Origin: Hydrogenothermaceae bacterium
GTDB taxonomy: Bacteria; Aquificota; Aquificia; Aquificales; Hydrogenothermaceae
Direction: 5' to 3'
Length of the DNA stretch: 21,468 nt
NCBI GenBank assembly: GCA_026984355.1
Contig: JALSSG010000040.1
Span: 1-21,468 of the forward strand
Shown here: positions 7,784-15,389 of the stretch, one piece after another
Numbering within the stretch: position 1 is the stretch's first letter
How the letters are laid out: each line of letters begins with the position of its first letter
Notes under the pieces: generated by a model
What the model saw: the letters and a program-made list of their open reading frames with translations, nothing else
Database searches by the model: none
Told to the model about the DNA's origin: nothing
Made by a program: the position numbers and the translations under genes

Positions 7784-8647
7784 CTCCTTCTGGTCTGGTT
7801 TTCCACCTTTTATGAGTCCATAAATATTGCTCTGGATGCTTTCTTACGATTTCCTCTATTTTTTTGGTATATGCTTTAGTAAGTGCACATATATCATCGT
7901 ACTCTTTTTTAGTCTTTTCATATTCTATTTGAGAAACATAACATTTATATGTTTTATCTTTCTCATCAAATATAGAATAAGCAAATACTACAGGTTTGTT
8001 GTGTTTAACTGCTAATTTTGCTGGAAAAGTTACAGTTATAGCTGGCAGATTAAAAAAATCTACAAATATACCTCTTTCACGTATGGTGTTCTGGTCTACT
8101 AAAAATGCCAGTATTTTATTTTCTCTAATAGCTTTTATAAACTTTCTCATTGGGTCATTATGGTGTATGATTTCAAGACCTGCATCATTTCTAATTTTTT
8201 TTAGAATTTGATTTATTTTTTCATTTTCCTGTCTGTATGCAAGAGCTACTAATTTTTTATAATCTTTTTGAATACCAGCTCCAAGGATTTCCCAGTTTCC
8301 AATATGTCCAGTAACTAATATAAATCCATCTTTTGAGTATTTATCTAATATTTCTTTTCCTTCTATAATCTTAAATATATCATTTATCTCACCGGTTTTT
8401 ATGTAGTCTGGTATCCTTGGAAACTCAACTAACGTTCTTGCAATATTTATAAGACACTCTTTTGCTATATTTTCTTTCCAGTGTTTATTCTTTTCAGGAA
8501 ATGCTATGTCTAAATTTTTTAAAATAACTGATTTTCTATAACCAAGTTTCCATATAAAATTACCAATTTGCTGACTTCTTTTTAAAGCTTTGCCTCTATC
8601 TAATTTCCTACAGTAGTCAAAAAAAAATTTACTAATGAGTGGAGCAT
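7767..8647 (-). CDS. LpxL/HtrB-like lysophospholipid acyltransferase, frame interrupted at an A/T run
   Basis: Probable inner-membrane acyltransferase adding a secondary fatty acid to lipid A or a related lipid. The body frame shows the family hallmarks: N-terminal helix, NLDIAFPE, the HX4E catalytic motif in TGHIGNWE (His115, Glu120), and IIHHNDPMRK with LVDQN. The frame is open from an in-frame TGA at 8657-8655 to the TAG at 7769-7767, yet contains no ATG, GTG or TTG until Met167 (8150), well after the catalytic motif. A well-placed ATG (8647-8645), directly abutting the nudix TAA and preceded by AGGTGA, is in another frame and stops after 15 codons. One extra T (or two fewer) in the nine-T run at 8627-8619 joins them, giving 293 residues starting MLHSLVNFFFDYCRKL, a normal length. 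Slippage, sequencing error or recent mutation are all possible. Confidence 0.8.
8619..8627 (-). other. Nine-base homopolymer at the reading-frame break (candidate slippage site)
   Basis: Nine A on the plus strand read as nine T in the acyltransferase mRNA-sense strand (U9 in RNA). It lies about seven codons after the ATG at 8647 and exactly where the start frame must change to the catalytic-domain frame. Runs of nine or more A/T are known to promote RNA polymerase slippage. Confidence 0.6.
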
Positions 8648-9073
8648 TTATATTTCACCTAACTCTTTTAGTTTATTTATAGCTCGTTGTAGGATTTTTT
8701 TATCATTATCATATGTAAGTAAGTTTTCTGCTTCCTCAAGAGGTACAAACTTAGCTTCATCAATTTCTTCTTTTTGAGGAACTATTTCACCACCCTTGTA
8801 CTTCATAAGATAATAGTAAACAAATTTATGGATTCTGTATCCATGAAGACTGTACCAGTATTCTATCTCTCCAAGAAAATCTAATACTTCTGCGTCTACA
8901 CCTGTTTCTTCTTTAACTTCTCTTAAAGCTGCTTTTTCTCTTTCTTCATCTCTTTCTATGTTTCCTTTTGGAAAACTCCATCGGTTTTTTACTCTTATTA
9001 AGAGTACATAGATTTTTCCATCTTCTTTTTTGTAAACTACGCCTCCTGCAGAAAATTCCCATTTTAGCTCCAT
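8648..9073 (-). CDS. Nudix hydrolase, probable Ap4A hydrolase
   Basis: Cleaves a nucleoside diphosphate linked to another moiety; here probably diadenosine tetraphosphate to ATP and AMP, removing a stress by-product of aminoacyl-tRNA synthetases. The Nudix box is perfect (G-x5-E-x7-REV-x-EE-x-GV, residues 37-59: Gly37, Glu43, Arg51, Glu52, Glu55, Glu56). The flanks FSAGGVVYK, WSFPKGNIE, and GEIEYWYSLHGYRIHKFVYY closely resemble my recollection of the Aquifex Ap4A hydrolase, which favours this over ADP-ribose or mutator-type substrates. At 141 residues the length fits. Its ATG lies three bases after the anion transporter stop with GGTGA upstream, and its TAA abuts the acyltransferase ATG, so translation is coupled both ways. 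Confidence 0.88.
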   Translation of the reverse strand: MELKWEFSAGGVVYKKEDGKIYVLLIRVKNRWSFPKGNIERDEEREKAALREVKEETGVDAEVLDFLGEIEYWYSLHGYRIHKFVYYYLMKYKGGEIVPQKEEIDEAKFVPLEEAENLLTYDNDKKILQRAINKLKELGEI

Positions 9074-9076
9074 CTG

Positions 9077-10528
9077 TCACCTCATATAAATTATTATGTA
9101 TGTCAATATAACAATGGAACCTATAATATTTAAAACAAAACCTGTTTTTGCCATTGTTGTTATTTTTATTAATCTACTACCATAAATTATAGCATTAGGT
9201 GGGGTTGCTATTGGCAACATAAATGCAAAACTTGCTGCTATAACAACAGCAATTATAGGATAAAATATATCAATATGCATTTCTTTCAAAATTCCTATAA
9301 TGATAGGGACAAAAGTAACTGTAGTTGCTGTATTTGAACTAATTTCTGTCATAAAAATCATACTTAATATTAAAACAAATAAAAAACCGATAAAAAATTC
9401 AGGTGAAATAATAGATGATATTTTTTTTCCTATATATTGAGCTAACCCTGTGTTTATTATCAGTTTTCCCAATGCAATACCACCACCAAACAGTAATATA
9501 GCATCCCAATCTAACTTTTTTAAGTCATCAACTTCTAAAGTTCCTTTAAAATTTTTTAAATCAATAGGTAATAAAAAAAGCAAAATACCGCAAAAAAGAG
9601 CAACTATGCTCTCTGGTAAATGCGTTTTTAGGAATTTATATGCTACCTCATTTCCAACTAAATTTGCAATACCTGGAAGCATCCATAATATAGCTGCTGT
9701 AAAAAAAACAATTAATGTGTTGATTTCTCCAGCAGAAATTTTATGTAAATGTTGTTTTTCTGTTAAAAAGATTTTTTTTATTTGATTTTTGTTAAATTTG
9801 AATTTTTTTATTTTAAATCTTATGTATAACATTAAAATGACAAACATTGTAAATGATATAGGAGAAGCGATTAACATCCATTGAAGGAAATCTACCTCAT
9901 ATCCTTCCTCTTTTAAAAAACCTACACCGATAAGATTTGTTGGAGTTCCTATCAATGTTGTTGTTCCGCCAATAGATGCTGAATAAGCAACAGCAAGAAG
10001 CGCATATACAGCAAAAAGTTTTGTACCTTTTATATTATTTTTTCTAAATGTCTCTACTATACCAAGAATTAGTGGTAATAACATAGCTGTAGTTGCTGTA
10101 TTGCTCACCCACATAGATAGTGTAAAGGATATTAATGAAAACCCTACAATTAACATGATAGGGCTTTTAAGAAATATATCTTTTGTTAGTAGAAGTAATG
10201 CAAATCTTTTGTCTAATCCGTGTTTTGTCATAGCCTGTGCTATTAGAAAACTTCCAATGAACAGGATAAGAACCTTGTCTCCTAATGATAAAAAGGCATT
10301 TTTTATATTTACGACACCAAAAATAACAGCTAAAGAAACTCCTAAAAGCGCTGTCATTGATAAAGGAATTACTTCTGTTAGCCAGAATATCAAACAAAAA
10401 ATCATTATAGAAAGGACTATATGAGCATTTTTATTCAGGTCTAAAGGTAAAAGATATACTATTATGGCTAAGACTGGAGCTAAGATAATTCCTATATATT
10501 TTTTTATTTCTATATTATCTGTTTTCAT
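9077..10528 (-). CDS. DASS/SLC13-family sodium-coupled anion transporter
   Basis: An inner-membrane symporter of the divalent anion:Na+ family (dicarboxylates or sulfate), 483 residues with about 11-12 hydrophobic segments. The inverted-repeat signature is clear: an SNT motif in each half (142-144 in WVSNTATTAML, 398-400 in ISSNTATTVTF), GGTTTLIGTPTNLI (188-200) and TPPN (442-445). These Ser-Asn-Thr loops bind Na+ and the anion in characterised members. The exact substrate cannot be read; C4-dicarboxylates would suit an organism with an active TCA-type cycle, sulfate is the alternative. The ATG directly follows the homoserine dehydrogenase TAA (TAAATG) with no clear ribosome site, so reinitiation after hom is likely. 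Confidence 0.92.
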   Translation of the reverse strand: MKTDNIEIKKYIGIILAPVLAIIVYLLPLDLNKNAHIVLSIMIFCLIFWLTEVIPLSMTALLGVSLAVIFGVVNIKNAFLSLGDKVLILFIGSFLIAQAMTKHGLDKRFALLLLTKDIFLKSPIMLIVGFSLISFTLSMWVSNTATTAMLLPLILGIVETFRKNNIKGTKLFAVYALLAVAYSASIGGTTTLIGTPTNLIGVGFLKEEGYEVDFLQWMLIASPISFTMFVILMLYIRFKIKKFKFNKNQIKKIFLTEKQHLHKISAGEINTLIVFFTAAILWMLPGIANLVGNEVAYKFLKTHLPESIVALFCGILLFLLPIDLKNFKGTLEVDDLKKLDWDAILLFGGGIALGKLIINTGLAQYIGKKISSIISPEFFIGFLFVLILSMIFMTEISSNTATTVTFVPIIIGILKEMHIDIFYPIIAVVIAASFAFMLPIATPPNAIIYGSRLIKITTMAKTGFVLNIIGSIVILTYIIIYMR

Positions 10529-11854
10529 TTATTCTGGGTCTTCTACTCTGATTATTATAGTTTTTGATTTTGTCAGTTTTTGGTTTTCTATGTCTTTTAT
10601 AGCTTTTTGTATATTATTTTCTGAAGCTGTATGGGTTAAGATTACAAGTGGTACTGTCTTTTCTATAGATTTATCATATAGTTCTATTACTTTTTCTTTT
10701 TGGATAACTGCTGCTATGCTTATTTCATATTTTGCAAATACAGTTGCAATTTTTGAAAGAATACCTATTACATCTGGTACTGTAAATCTTATATAGTATC
10801 TTGTATAAAAATCCTCAACTTTCTTTAAACTAAGGTCTTTATGTTTCCAATTCATAGATGTTATTTCTATGTTTCTTCCTGTATTTAGAACAATACTTTT
10901 TCCTATATCTACTATATCACTTATAACTGCACTTGCTGTAGGTTCGCCACCAGCACCTTTTCCATAAAACATAGTTTCTCCTACATGATTTCCTTCTATT
11001 AAAACTGCGTTAAATACTCCATTTACAGAAGATAAGGGATTAGATTGTGGTAAAAAAGTAGGATGTACTCTAACTTCCACTTCATCGTTATGAGATTTTG
11101 CAATAGCAAGTAGCTTTAACGTGTATCCTAACTCTTTCCCTAATTCTATATCCAGTTTTTCTATACCGTTTATCCCTTCTGTATATACATTAGAAAAATC
11201 TAAAAACCCACCAAAAGCCAAGGACGCAAGTATTGCTATTTTATGAGCAGCATCTATACCATTTATATCAAGTGTTGGATCAGCTTCTGCATATCCTTTT
11301 TCCTGAGCTTCTTTAAGAACTTCATTAAAGGCTTTTTTCTCTGTGTACATTTTGGTTAGAATAAAATTGGTTGTTCCATTTAAAATGCCGTATATATTTT
11401 TTATTTTATTTGCTACCAGTCCTTCTCTTAAGGCTCTTATTATTGGAATTCCACCTGCTACGGCTGCTTCAAATCCTATTCTTATGTTGTTTTGTTCTGC
11501 AAGCTGGAAAATTTCTTTACCTTTTTCTGCAAGTAATGCTTTGTTTGCTGTAACTATATGTTTTTTCTTTAAAATACACTTTTTAAAAAGCTCTAAGGGA
11601 AAATCTATACCTCCTGTTAGTTCTACAACGATTTTGATATCCTGGTCATTTAGTATTTCTTCTAAAGATTTTGCTTTTTGATTTTCTTTTAATGGATATT
11701 TAAAATGTTTATTCCAGTTTCTTGTATATACTTTTTTTAGATTTATTTTATATCCAGCTTTTTGTGTAAGTAGTTGTTTTTCTTCTTCTAGTATTTTTGC
11801 TACAGCGTTTCCTACAGTACCATATCCTACAATAGCTATATCTATCTGCTGCAA
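10529..11854 (-). CDS. hom: Homoserine dehydrogenase with C-terminal ACT domain
   Basis: Reduces aspartate semialdehyde to homoserine with NAD(P)H, feeding threonine and methionine synthesis. The 441-residue product has an N-terminal Rossmann fold (GYGTVG, residues 10-15), the catalytic domain with GILNGTTNFILTKM and the conserved AEADPTLDINGIDAAHK segment, and from about residue 350 an ACT domain (RFTVPDVIGILSKIATVFAK) that usually mediates threonine feedback. It is not fused to aspartokinase. The start is TTG 11854-11852: AAGGAGAGG lies 4-13 bases upstream, and no ATG or GTG is available before the Rossmann strand. It follows the Dcd-like gene by 44 bases, with its own candidate promoter there, and abuts the transporter downstream. 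Confidence 0.95.
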   Translation of the reverse strand: MQQIDIAIVGYGTVGNAVAKILEEEKQLLTQKAGYKINLKKVYTRNWNKHFKYPLKENQKAKSLEEILNDQDIKIVVELTGGIDFPLELFKKCILKKKHIVTANKALLAEKGKEIFQLAEQNNIRIGFEAAVAGGIPIIRALREGLVANKIKNIYGILNGTTNFILTKMYTEKKAFNEVLKEAQEKGYAEADPTLDINGIDAAHKIAILASLAFGGFLDFSNVYTEGINGIEKLDIELGKELGYTLKLLAIAKSHNDEVEVRVHPTFLPQSNPLSSVNGVFNAVLIEGNHVGETMFYGKGAGGEPTASAVISDIVDIGKSIVLNTGRNIEITSMNWKHKDLSLKKVEDFYTRYYIRFTVPDVIGILSKIATVFAKYEISIAAVIQKEKVIELYDKSIEKTVPLVILTHTASENNIQKAIKDIENQKLTKSKTIIIRVEDPE

Positions 11855-11883
11855 AATACCTCTCCTTATAAAAGGTGTATTTT

Positions 11884-11892
11884 ATTATAACA
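11884..11892 (-). promoter_or_regulatory. Extended -10 promoter element upstream of hom
   Basis: The minus strand reads TGTTATAAT, a perfect TGnTATAAT, in the 44-base gap between the Dcd-like gene and hom. No clear -35 is present. It would start RNA near 11877, just before the AAGGAGAGG ribosome site, allowing hom and the genes after it to be made independently of the Dcd-like gene. Confidence 0.4.
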
Positions 11893-11898
11893 AATGGT

Positions 11899-12372
11899 TT
11901 ATTCTACTTTTTGGAATACTATCTGGGCTATTTTTTCTTCTTTAAAAAGTCTAACTGGGAAATCACCAGCATTATATATACAAAGTGTAATAAATCCTTC
12001 AAAACCTGCACCTAACCAGCCTTTGTTTATTAAAATAAGTCCAAATTTATCTAATCTAAATTTAGTATCAAGAAATAGATTTATGTTGTCTGGGACAGAT
12101 ATATATTCTAAACTTTCAGCCAGTATAAATTTTTTTGGCTCTAAAACAAAGCCATTATCAGATATAAAATCTTTTTCAAGTATATTTAAATAGGGATTTT
12201 TTATATCTAACATACTGATTTCTGGTTCCAAATCTAATGGATATTTATAAAGCCTTTGAGATAATCTAATATCAAGTGAGCTTTCTTGAAGCTGTAGTTC
12301 AATGTCTAATGGGTCTACTTCGATAGTTCCAATTTCAATTAATTCTTTAATTTTACTTTTAGATAAAACCAT
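11899..12372 (-). CDS. Dcd/dUTPase-fold protein lacking key catalytic residues
   Basis: A 157-residue protein with the dCTP deaminase/dUTPase fold: MVLSKSKIKELIE at the N-terminus, ESSLDIRLS (30-38) matching the Dcd SSxDLRLG strand, LAESLEYISVPDN (84-96), then GWLGAGFEGFITL (118-130) and the C-terminal IAQIVFQ (148-154). Two features of active Dcd are missing. The catalytic Glu (LEFYN in E. coli) is Cys131 in TLCIYNAG, and the RSS triphosphate-binding motif is Lys104-Phe105-Arg106. It is also shorter than most Dcd (about 175-195), ending at the last core strand. It is therefore either a pseudoenzyme or a divergent subfamily with another substrate, not a confident dCTP deaminase. GGAG precedes the ATG. 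It heads the minus-strand operon. Confidence 0.75.
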   Translation of the reverse strand: MVLSKSKIKELIEIGTIEVDPLDIELQLQESSLDIRLSQRLYKYPLDLEPEISMLDIKNPYLNILEKDFISDNGFVLEPKKFILAESLEYISVPDNINLFLDTKFRLDKFGLILINKGWLGAGFEGFITLCIYNAGDFPVRLFKEEKIAQIVFQKVE

Positions 12373-12392
12373 TTTTATCTCCAGTTTAGTAA

Positions 12393-12420
12393 TTGATAAT
12401 GTCTCATTTTATAATATTAT
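12393..12420 (+). promoter_or_regulatory. Sigma-70-type promoter for the omp85-tat operon
   Basis: TTGATA (12393-12398) and TATTAT (12415-12420) are spaced 16 bases, each one mismatch from consensus. Transcription would begin near 12427, about 30 bases before the ATG. The spacing and position between divergent genes support it; a TATAAT at 12410-12415 is an alternative -10 without a good -35. Confidence 0.5.
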
Positions 12421-12458
12421 TCTAAAAATTTAGAGAGGTTAATAAAACACAAGTTCAT

Positions 12459-14993
12459 ATGAAAAAAATTTTATTTTTTATTATTTTTTCTATTTTTCTA
12501 TTTTCAGATAGTTTTAGTCTCACTATAGTGTCAAACTATCCATTACCTAAAAATAATATAAAACAAGTGTATCAAAAACTTAAAGATAAGAATATTTTAA
12601 TAACTCTTTTAAGAAAAACTAATGACTTTGAAAAGATACAGTTAAAAAATGATACTCTAACTTTATGGAAAAAACCTGTTATAAAAAAGATAAATGTTGA
12701 AGGAAATAAGTCATTCTGGAAAAGTGAAATAGTTGGTGTAGCTGGCATAATAGAAAATCATCCAATAGATACATATACAATAAAAAATATTCCTATGAGA
12801 TTAAAGCAGTTTTATATAGATAACGGTTTTTTAAATGCAAAGATAAATCTTGAGTCAAATATCAACTTAAATGGATTTGCAACTTTATACATAAAGATAA
12901 AAGAAGGAAAACCATTTAAATTAAGAAAAATTATTTTTTTGTCTGAGAAAAATATACCAGCTACTAAACAAAAAAAATATAAAAAAATACTAAAATTAAG
13001 TAAAAAAACAGTACTTAAATACCAATTTATATTAGAAAAATTAGAAACTTTAAGTGATTATTTAAGAAAAGAAGGTTATTATGAAAATATTGTTACCCTT
13101 CAAGACATTAGAAAAATATCTAAAAACAGAGCAGACCTTTATATAAACATAAGTTTTGGTACAAAGTATAAGGTAATTTTTAAGGGAGTTAAAAGCTTTA
13201 AAGAAAAGAAATTAAAAAGTTTTCTTACATTTGTTAACACAGGTGTTAGTGTATTTCAACTAAAGAAAACAAAAGAAAATATAAAGAATTTTTATATAGA
13301 TAATGGTTTTTTAGATGTAAAAGTTAATGTAAGGCTTGTAAATATTGATGAAACAACTGCAAATATAGAAATAATAATTAATGAAGGAAGAAGATATATA
13401 CTAAAGGATATAAAATCAAATTTAAAACTAAAAAAAATATCAAAATTTATAGGTAAACCATATAAAAAGTTAACTATAAAACAGATACTAAATACCTATA
13501 TCAATAATTTTATAGAAAAAGGATATTTAAGGGCTAATTATTCTTTACAAGAAAGTATAGATAGAGAAAAGGGAGAAGTTTTTTTAAACATACTTTTTTC
13601 TAAAGGAAAAAAGTTTATTTTAGAAAAGATAATAATAAATAATTTCAAAATAAAAAAAATTCCTAAATTACCACGTGCATATGATGGGAAATTACTTCTT
13701 GACCTTCAAGAACAGTTTTCAAAACTTTTAAAGGATAAAGGTTATTTTGATGGAAAAGTTCTCCTTGACGTAAAAATTAGGGAAAATAAAAACTATTTTT
13801 CTGTTGTAGGAATTTTTAATTTTCTACCAGGAAAGAGATATGAAAATGGAGCTGTTCTTATATATGGTACATATCATCTTTTTCCTAAAATTGTAGAGCT
13901 AAATTTAGATAATAGTAGGTTTTTTTCCAAAGAAAAAACAGACCTTGACCTGATAAATCTCTATTCAACTTATCTGTTTGATTATATTAATCCATATATG
14001 TTTGTTGAAAAAATAAATAAACAGGTAGATAGGGTACTTTATTTACATGAAGACAAAAGAGGATTCTTCCAGGGGTCTATTGGTTATAACACAGACAGAC
14101 AGTTTAGAATTCAAACATCTCTTACATTAAAAAATCTTTTCAACTATGGATTTGAGAGTTTTATTTATACTGAGTTTACAAACCTTGGTTCGTCAATTTA
14201 TAAGTATTCTATAGGGAATAGATTAATACCAAAGAGAATATCAGGTTTTTTATCCATTTATAAATCAGTAGAAATACATAGAATATATGACCTTGATACT
14301 GATGGAGTAGAAATATCTATATCAAAACTTTTCACAAGAAACATAAAAGGAAATATAACATTTAAAAACACAAAAAATAGAATAAAAAATAATACTGTAC
14401 CTATTGCCATAAAGAGATATAAAGCAGATAAGCTATCAACTTTAGTTAATATAGACTATAGAAATCCCAGATATGACCCAAAAACAGGATATATAGATAT
14501 TTTAAAACTTGAAAAAACATTTAGAGATATAGATTTTTGGAAAGTAGAAAATCTTTTTAGGTATTTTTATCCCTTTAAAAGTTTTGTTTTTTCTCAAAGA
14601 TTAGGAACAGGATATATATTTGATAAATTAGATAATATTCCTTTGTCAGAAAGATTTTTTCTAGGAGGATTGGCTACAGTAAGAGGATTTGGATATGAAG
14701 AAATAAAAGGAAAGAATAAGTCTGGTGGAATTGCATATTTATTTTTGAATAATGATGTTAAATATCCTATATATAAGCCTTTTAATCTTTATCTTCTTTT
14801 GTTTTTTGATATAGGAAATGTATTTGTAGATGATAAAGATATTAAACGTTTTTATCTTAGAAAAACTATAGGAGCAGGTTTTTTAGTACCAACTCCTGTA
14901 GGAGCAATAGTTTTTGATGTTGCAAGAAAATTAGATAGAAAAAATGAAGAATCTCTTTATAGATTTGAACTTAGTATAGGAATAACTTTTTAG
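12459..14993 (+). CDS. Omp85-family outer-membrane assembly protein (BamA/TamA-like)
   Basis: A signal peptide (about residues 1-20), serial POTRA domains and a C-terminal 16-strand-type barrel identify an Omp85 protein, which folds proteins into the outer membrane or helps export. POTRA-like units are visible at about 73-149, 151-232, 235-308, 311-381 and 384-455, each with the helix pattern Y-x-D/E-x-GY/F-x; a weaker unit may precede or follow, so five or six. The barrel runs from about 535 and contains the L6 motif VRGF (741-744) that defines the family, ending in Phe as outer-membrane proteins do. At 844 residues it fits BamA better than TamA (about 580) by length, but no BamA neighbour genes (lpxD, skp) are present. 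No ribosome site lies close to the ATG. Confidence 0.88.
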   Translation: MKKILFFIIFSIFLFSDSFSLTIVSNYPLPKNNIKQVYQKLKDKNILITLLRKTNDFEKIQLKNDTLTLWKKPVIKKINVEGNKSFWKSEIVGVAGIIENHPIDTYTIKNIPMRLKQFYIDNGFLNAKINLESNINLNGFATLYIKIKEGKPFKLRKIIFLSEKNIPATKQKKYKKILKLSKKTVLKYQFILEKLETLSDYLRKEGYYENIVTLQDIRKISKNRADLYINISFGTKYKVIFKGVKSFKEKKLKSFLTFVNTGVSVFQLKKTKENIKNFYIDNGFLDVKVNVRLVNIDETTANIEIIINEGRRYILKDIKSNLKLKKISKFIGKPYKKLTIKQILNTYINNFIEKGYLRANYSLQESIDREKGEVFLNILFSKGKKFILEKIIINNFKIKKIPKLPRAYDGKLLLDLQEQFSKLLKDKGYFDGKVLLDVKIRENKNYFSVVGIFNFLPGKRYENGAVLIYGTYHLFPKIVELNLDNSRFFSKEKTDLDLINLYSTYLFDYINPYMFVEKINKQVDRVLYLHEDKRGFFQGSIGYNTDRQFRIQTSLTLKNLFNYGFESFIYTEFTNLGSSIYKYSIGNRLIPKRISGFLSIYKSVEIHRIYDLDTDGVEISISKLFTRNIKGNITFKNTKNRIKNNTVPIAIKRYKADKLSTLVNIDYRNPRYDPKTGYIDILKLEKTFRDIDFWKVENLFRYFYPFKSFVFSQRLGTGYIFDKLDNIPLSERFFLGGLATVRGFGYEEIKGKNKSGGIAYLFLNNDVKYPIYKPFNLYLLLFFDIGNVFVDDKDIKRFYLRKTIGAGFLVPTPVGAIVFDVARKLDRKNEESLYRFELSIGITF

Positions 14994-15032
14994 ATGTATA
15001 ATTTTAAAAATCTAAGTTAAGTAGGTGTAGAT

Positions 15033-15389
15033 ATGTTTGGAATAGGATTTCAAGAACTGATAGTTATTATGATTGTTGCTCTTATTGTACTTGGGCCTCA
15101 AAGACTTCCAGAAGCTGCTAGAACAATAGCTAAATTTATAAGAGAGATTAAAGGAACAGTTGATGAAGTAAAAAGCTCTGTAGTGGAAGATATTACATCA
15201 GTAAAAGAGCTTACAAAGATAGATTTAGAAGAACCAGAGAAAAAAGCAAAAAAAGAGGAGATATCTCAAAAAGAAGATGATTTTGAAAAAGAATTTAAAA
15301 AAGAAATAAAAAAAGATGAATATATACCAAAAAGAGAAAAAATTTCCTTTAAAAAGAAAGAGGAACATATAGATGGCGAAAAATCCTGA
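15033..15389 (+). CDS. tatB: Sec-independent translocase subunit TatB (TatA/B family)
   Basis: A single-pass inner-membrane protein of the twin-arginine translocase, which exports folded cofactor-containing proteins; TatB with TatC recognises the signal peptide. The N-terminus MFGIGFQELIVIMIVALIVL is a short transmembrane helix with Glu8, followed by the hinge LGPQRLPEAAR and an amphipathic helix (24-45). Glu8 and GPQRLP are typical of TatB rather than TatA (usually FGTKKLPELG). The long Lys/Glu-rich tail (70-118) is common. A ribosome site TAGGTG lies at 15022-15027. The gene overlaps tatC by 17 bases. TatA is a lesser possibility, as some bacteria use one dual-function protein. Confidence 0.88.
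   Translation: MFGIGFQELIVIMIVALIVLGPQRLPEAARTIAKFIREIKGTVDEVKSSVVEDITSVKELTKIDLEEPEKKAKKEEISQKEDDFEKEFKKEIKKDEYIPKREKISFKKKEEHIDGEKS

Noticed and set aside
12391..12412. Possible Fur box before omp85
   Set aside because: The inverted repeat (ATAATG, CATTTT) is imperfect and does not follow the 7-1-7 pattern well; AT-rich DNA produces such matches by chance.
12970..12977. Run of eight A inside the Omp85 gene as another slippage site
   Set aside because: The frame continues normally on both sides, so no shift is needed.
14988..15018. Hairpin with TTAGAT and ATCTAA between omp85 and tatB
   Set aside because: Six AT-rich pairs with a 14-base loop and no strong T-tract; unlikely to terminate, and the genes appear co-transcribed.
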